64,000 nucleotides of DNA from positions 1,676,001-1,740,000 of the forward strand of contig NC_064038.1 in assembly GCF_932526225.1 (NCBI RefSeq). Reading direction: 5' to 3'. The stretch comes from Nematostella vectensis (lineage: Eukaryota > Cnidaria > Anthozoa > Actiniaria > Edwardsiidae). Of the stretch, positions 63,777 to 64,000 are shown piece after piece (within the stretch, counting starts at the first letter, position 1; each line of letters starts with the position of its first letter). The notes beneath the pieces were generated by a model. It did not search any database. It worked only from the letters and a program-made list of their open reading frames with translations, and was not told the DNA's origin. The position numbers and the translations under genes are program-made.

Positions 63777-64000
63777 TATTTCTTTTCTTTATTTTTTTTT
63801 TTTAAATCGATACTTAATTATACTGTTCTTGGTGTGTCATGACATAAAAAGAAGGTATAGGGACATTTTTATGTACTCTCAGCATCTTTGATGTGCTCAT
63901 GCTTTGTTCAGGATCCTGAACATATTTTATGCACACAAGAACTAACTAGATTCCTTGGATAACTTGATTAAGTAGATTCTAACATATAGCATAGCGCTCG
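63777..64000 (+). repeat. Partial monomer M119
   Basis: This is the first 224 bp of a further unit, cut by the window end just after the GAGC-like region. AACATATAGC and TTCAGGATCCTGAAC match M62 and M106, so the sixteen-monomer series may be partly repeated again beyond the window. Confidence 0.88.

Larger units (their letters stand above)
1..64000 (+). repeat. Tandem satellite array, ~545-bp monomer, spans entire window
   Basis: The same landmarks recur in the same order and orientation throughout: T-tract, ATCGAT, GTCATGAC, AGGATCCT, GAGC-loop-GCTC, CCCGAATGTAACC twice, then the tRNA-like end GCTGATAGCC. The last base of that tRNA-like end falls at 118 positions from 36 to 63776, so 117 complete monomers average about 544.8 bp. 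The array enters and leaves the window inside monomers, so its true length exceeds 64 kb. Neighbouring units differ by scattered substitutions and by T-tract and A-tract length. No inverted monomer and no foreign insertion was seen. It is best read as nuclear satellite DNA of a eukaryote; the species and satellite name are not recognisable to me. Confidence 0.98.

Noticed and set aside
1-64000. CRISPR array
   Set aside because: The period is about 545 bp with near-identity along the whole unit. There are no short repeats alternating with unique spacers and no cas genes.
1-64000. rDNA or 5S intergenic spacer array
   Set aside because: No rRNA or 5S coding segment appears between spacers. The only RNA-gene-like part is the tRNA-like module.
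1-64000. Transposon tandem, including Helitron-type or SINE multimer
   Set aside because: The tRNA-like head is followed at once by a terminator T-tract, not a SINE body. No consistent terminal inverted repeats, target-site duplications or transposase fragments are visible. An origin from an element cannot be excluded but is not shown.

Overview
The whole 64,000-base window is one uninterrupted, AT-rich tandem satellite array. A monomer of about 545 bp repeats head to tail on the + strand. Using the end of a conserved tRNA-like module as the boundary, I count 118 boundaries (first at 36, last at 63776). That gives 117 complete monomers (called M2 to M118 here), flanked by partial units at 1-36 and 63777-64000. 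Lengths run from 539 to 552 bp, except two 522-bp units, and the mean is about 544.8 bp. No unique flanking sequence, ordinary gene, rRNA, intact transposon or CRISPR array is visible. The many roughly 60-75 codon ORFs are the same monomer positions recurring and are not credible genes. A long, homogenised satellite carrying an RNA polymerase III type box B points to nuclear heterochromatin of a eukaryote, probably from a long-read assembly. I cannot name the species or the satellite family.

Each monomer reads, 5' to 3': a T-rich tract of about 20-28 bp that doubles as a Pol III-type terminator for the unit before it; a TATCGATA or shortened ATCGAT site; the palindrome GTCATGAC; a BamHI-centred palindrome; a GAGC/GCTC mini-hairpin; a cluster of direct and inverted copies of a GGTTACATTCGGG-like motif around a HindIII site; and a 72-nt degenerate tRNA-like module. 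That module has cloverleaf-compatible spacing, a consensus box B (GGTTCGATTCC) and a SmaI site.

At larger scale the array is a mosaic of higher-order duplications. A pentamer-period repeat lies at 3324-8790. A 12-monomer block occurs at 9885-16426 and 17514-24058, with an expanded third version at about 38226-49114. A five-to-six-monomer block at about 23.9-26.8 kb recurs at 35.9-38.8 kb. A 16-monomer block at 26789-35493 recurs at 50756-59464. Local dimers (45310-47478) and trimers (58921-62141) are also present. Chimeric monomers and mid-monomer breakpoints record unequal crossing-over or gene conversion.

No set of genes works together here. If the array has a function, the sequence suggests a structural or chromatin role (clustered box B sites, palindromes, T-tracts) or short Pol III transcripts. 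These roles are inference.
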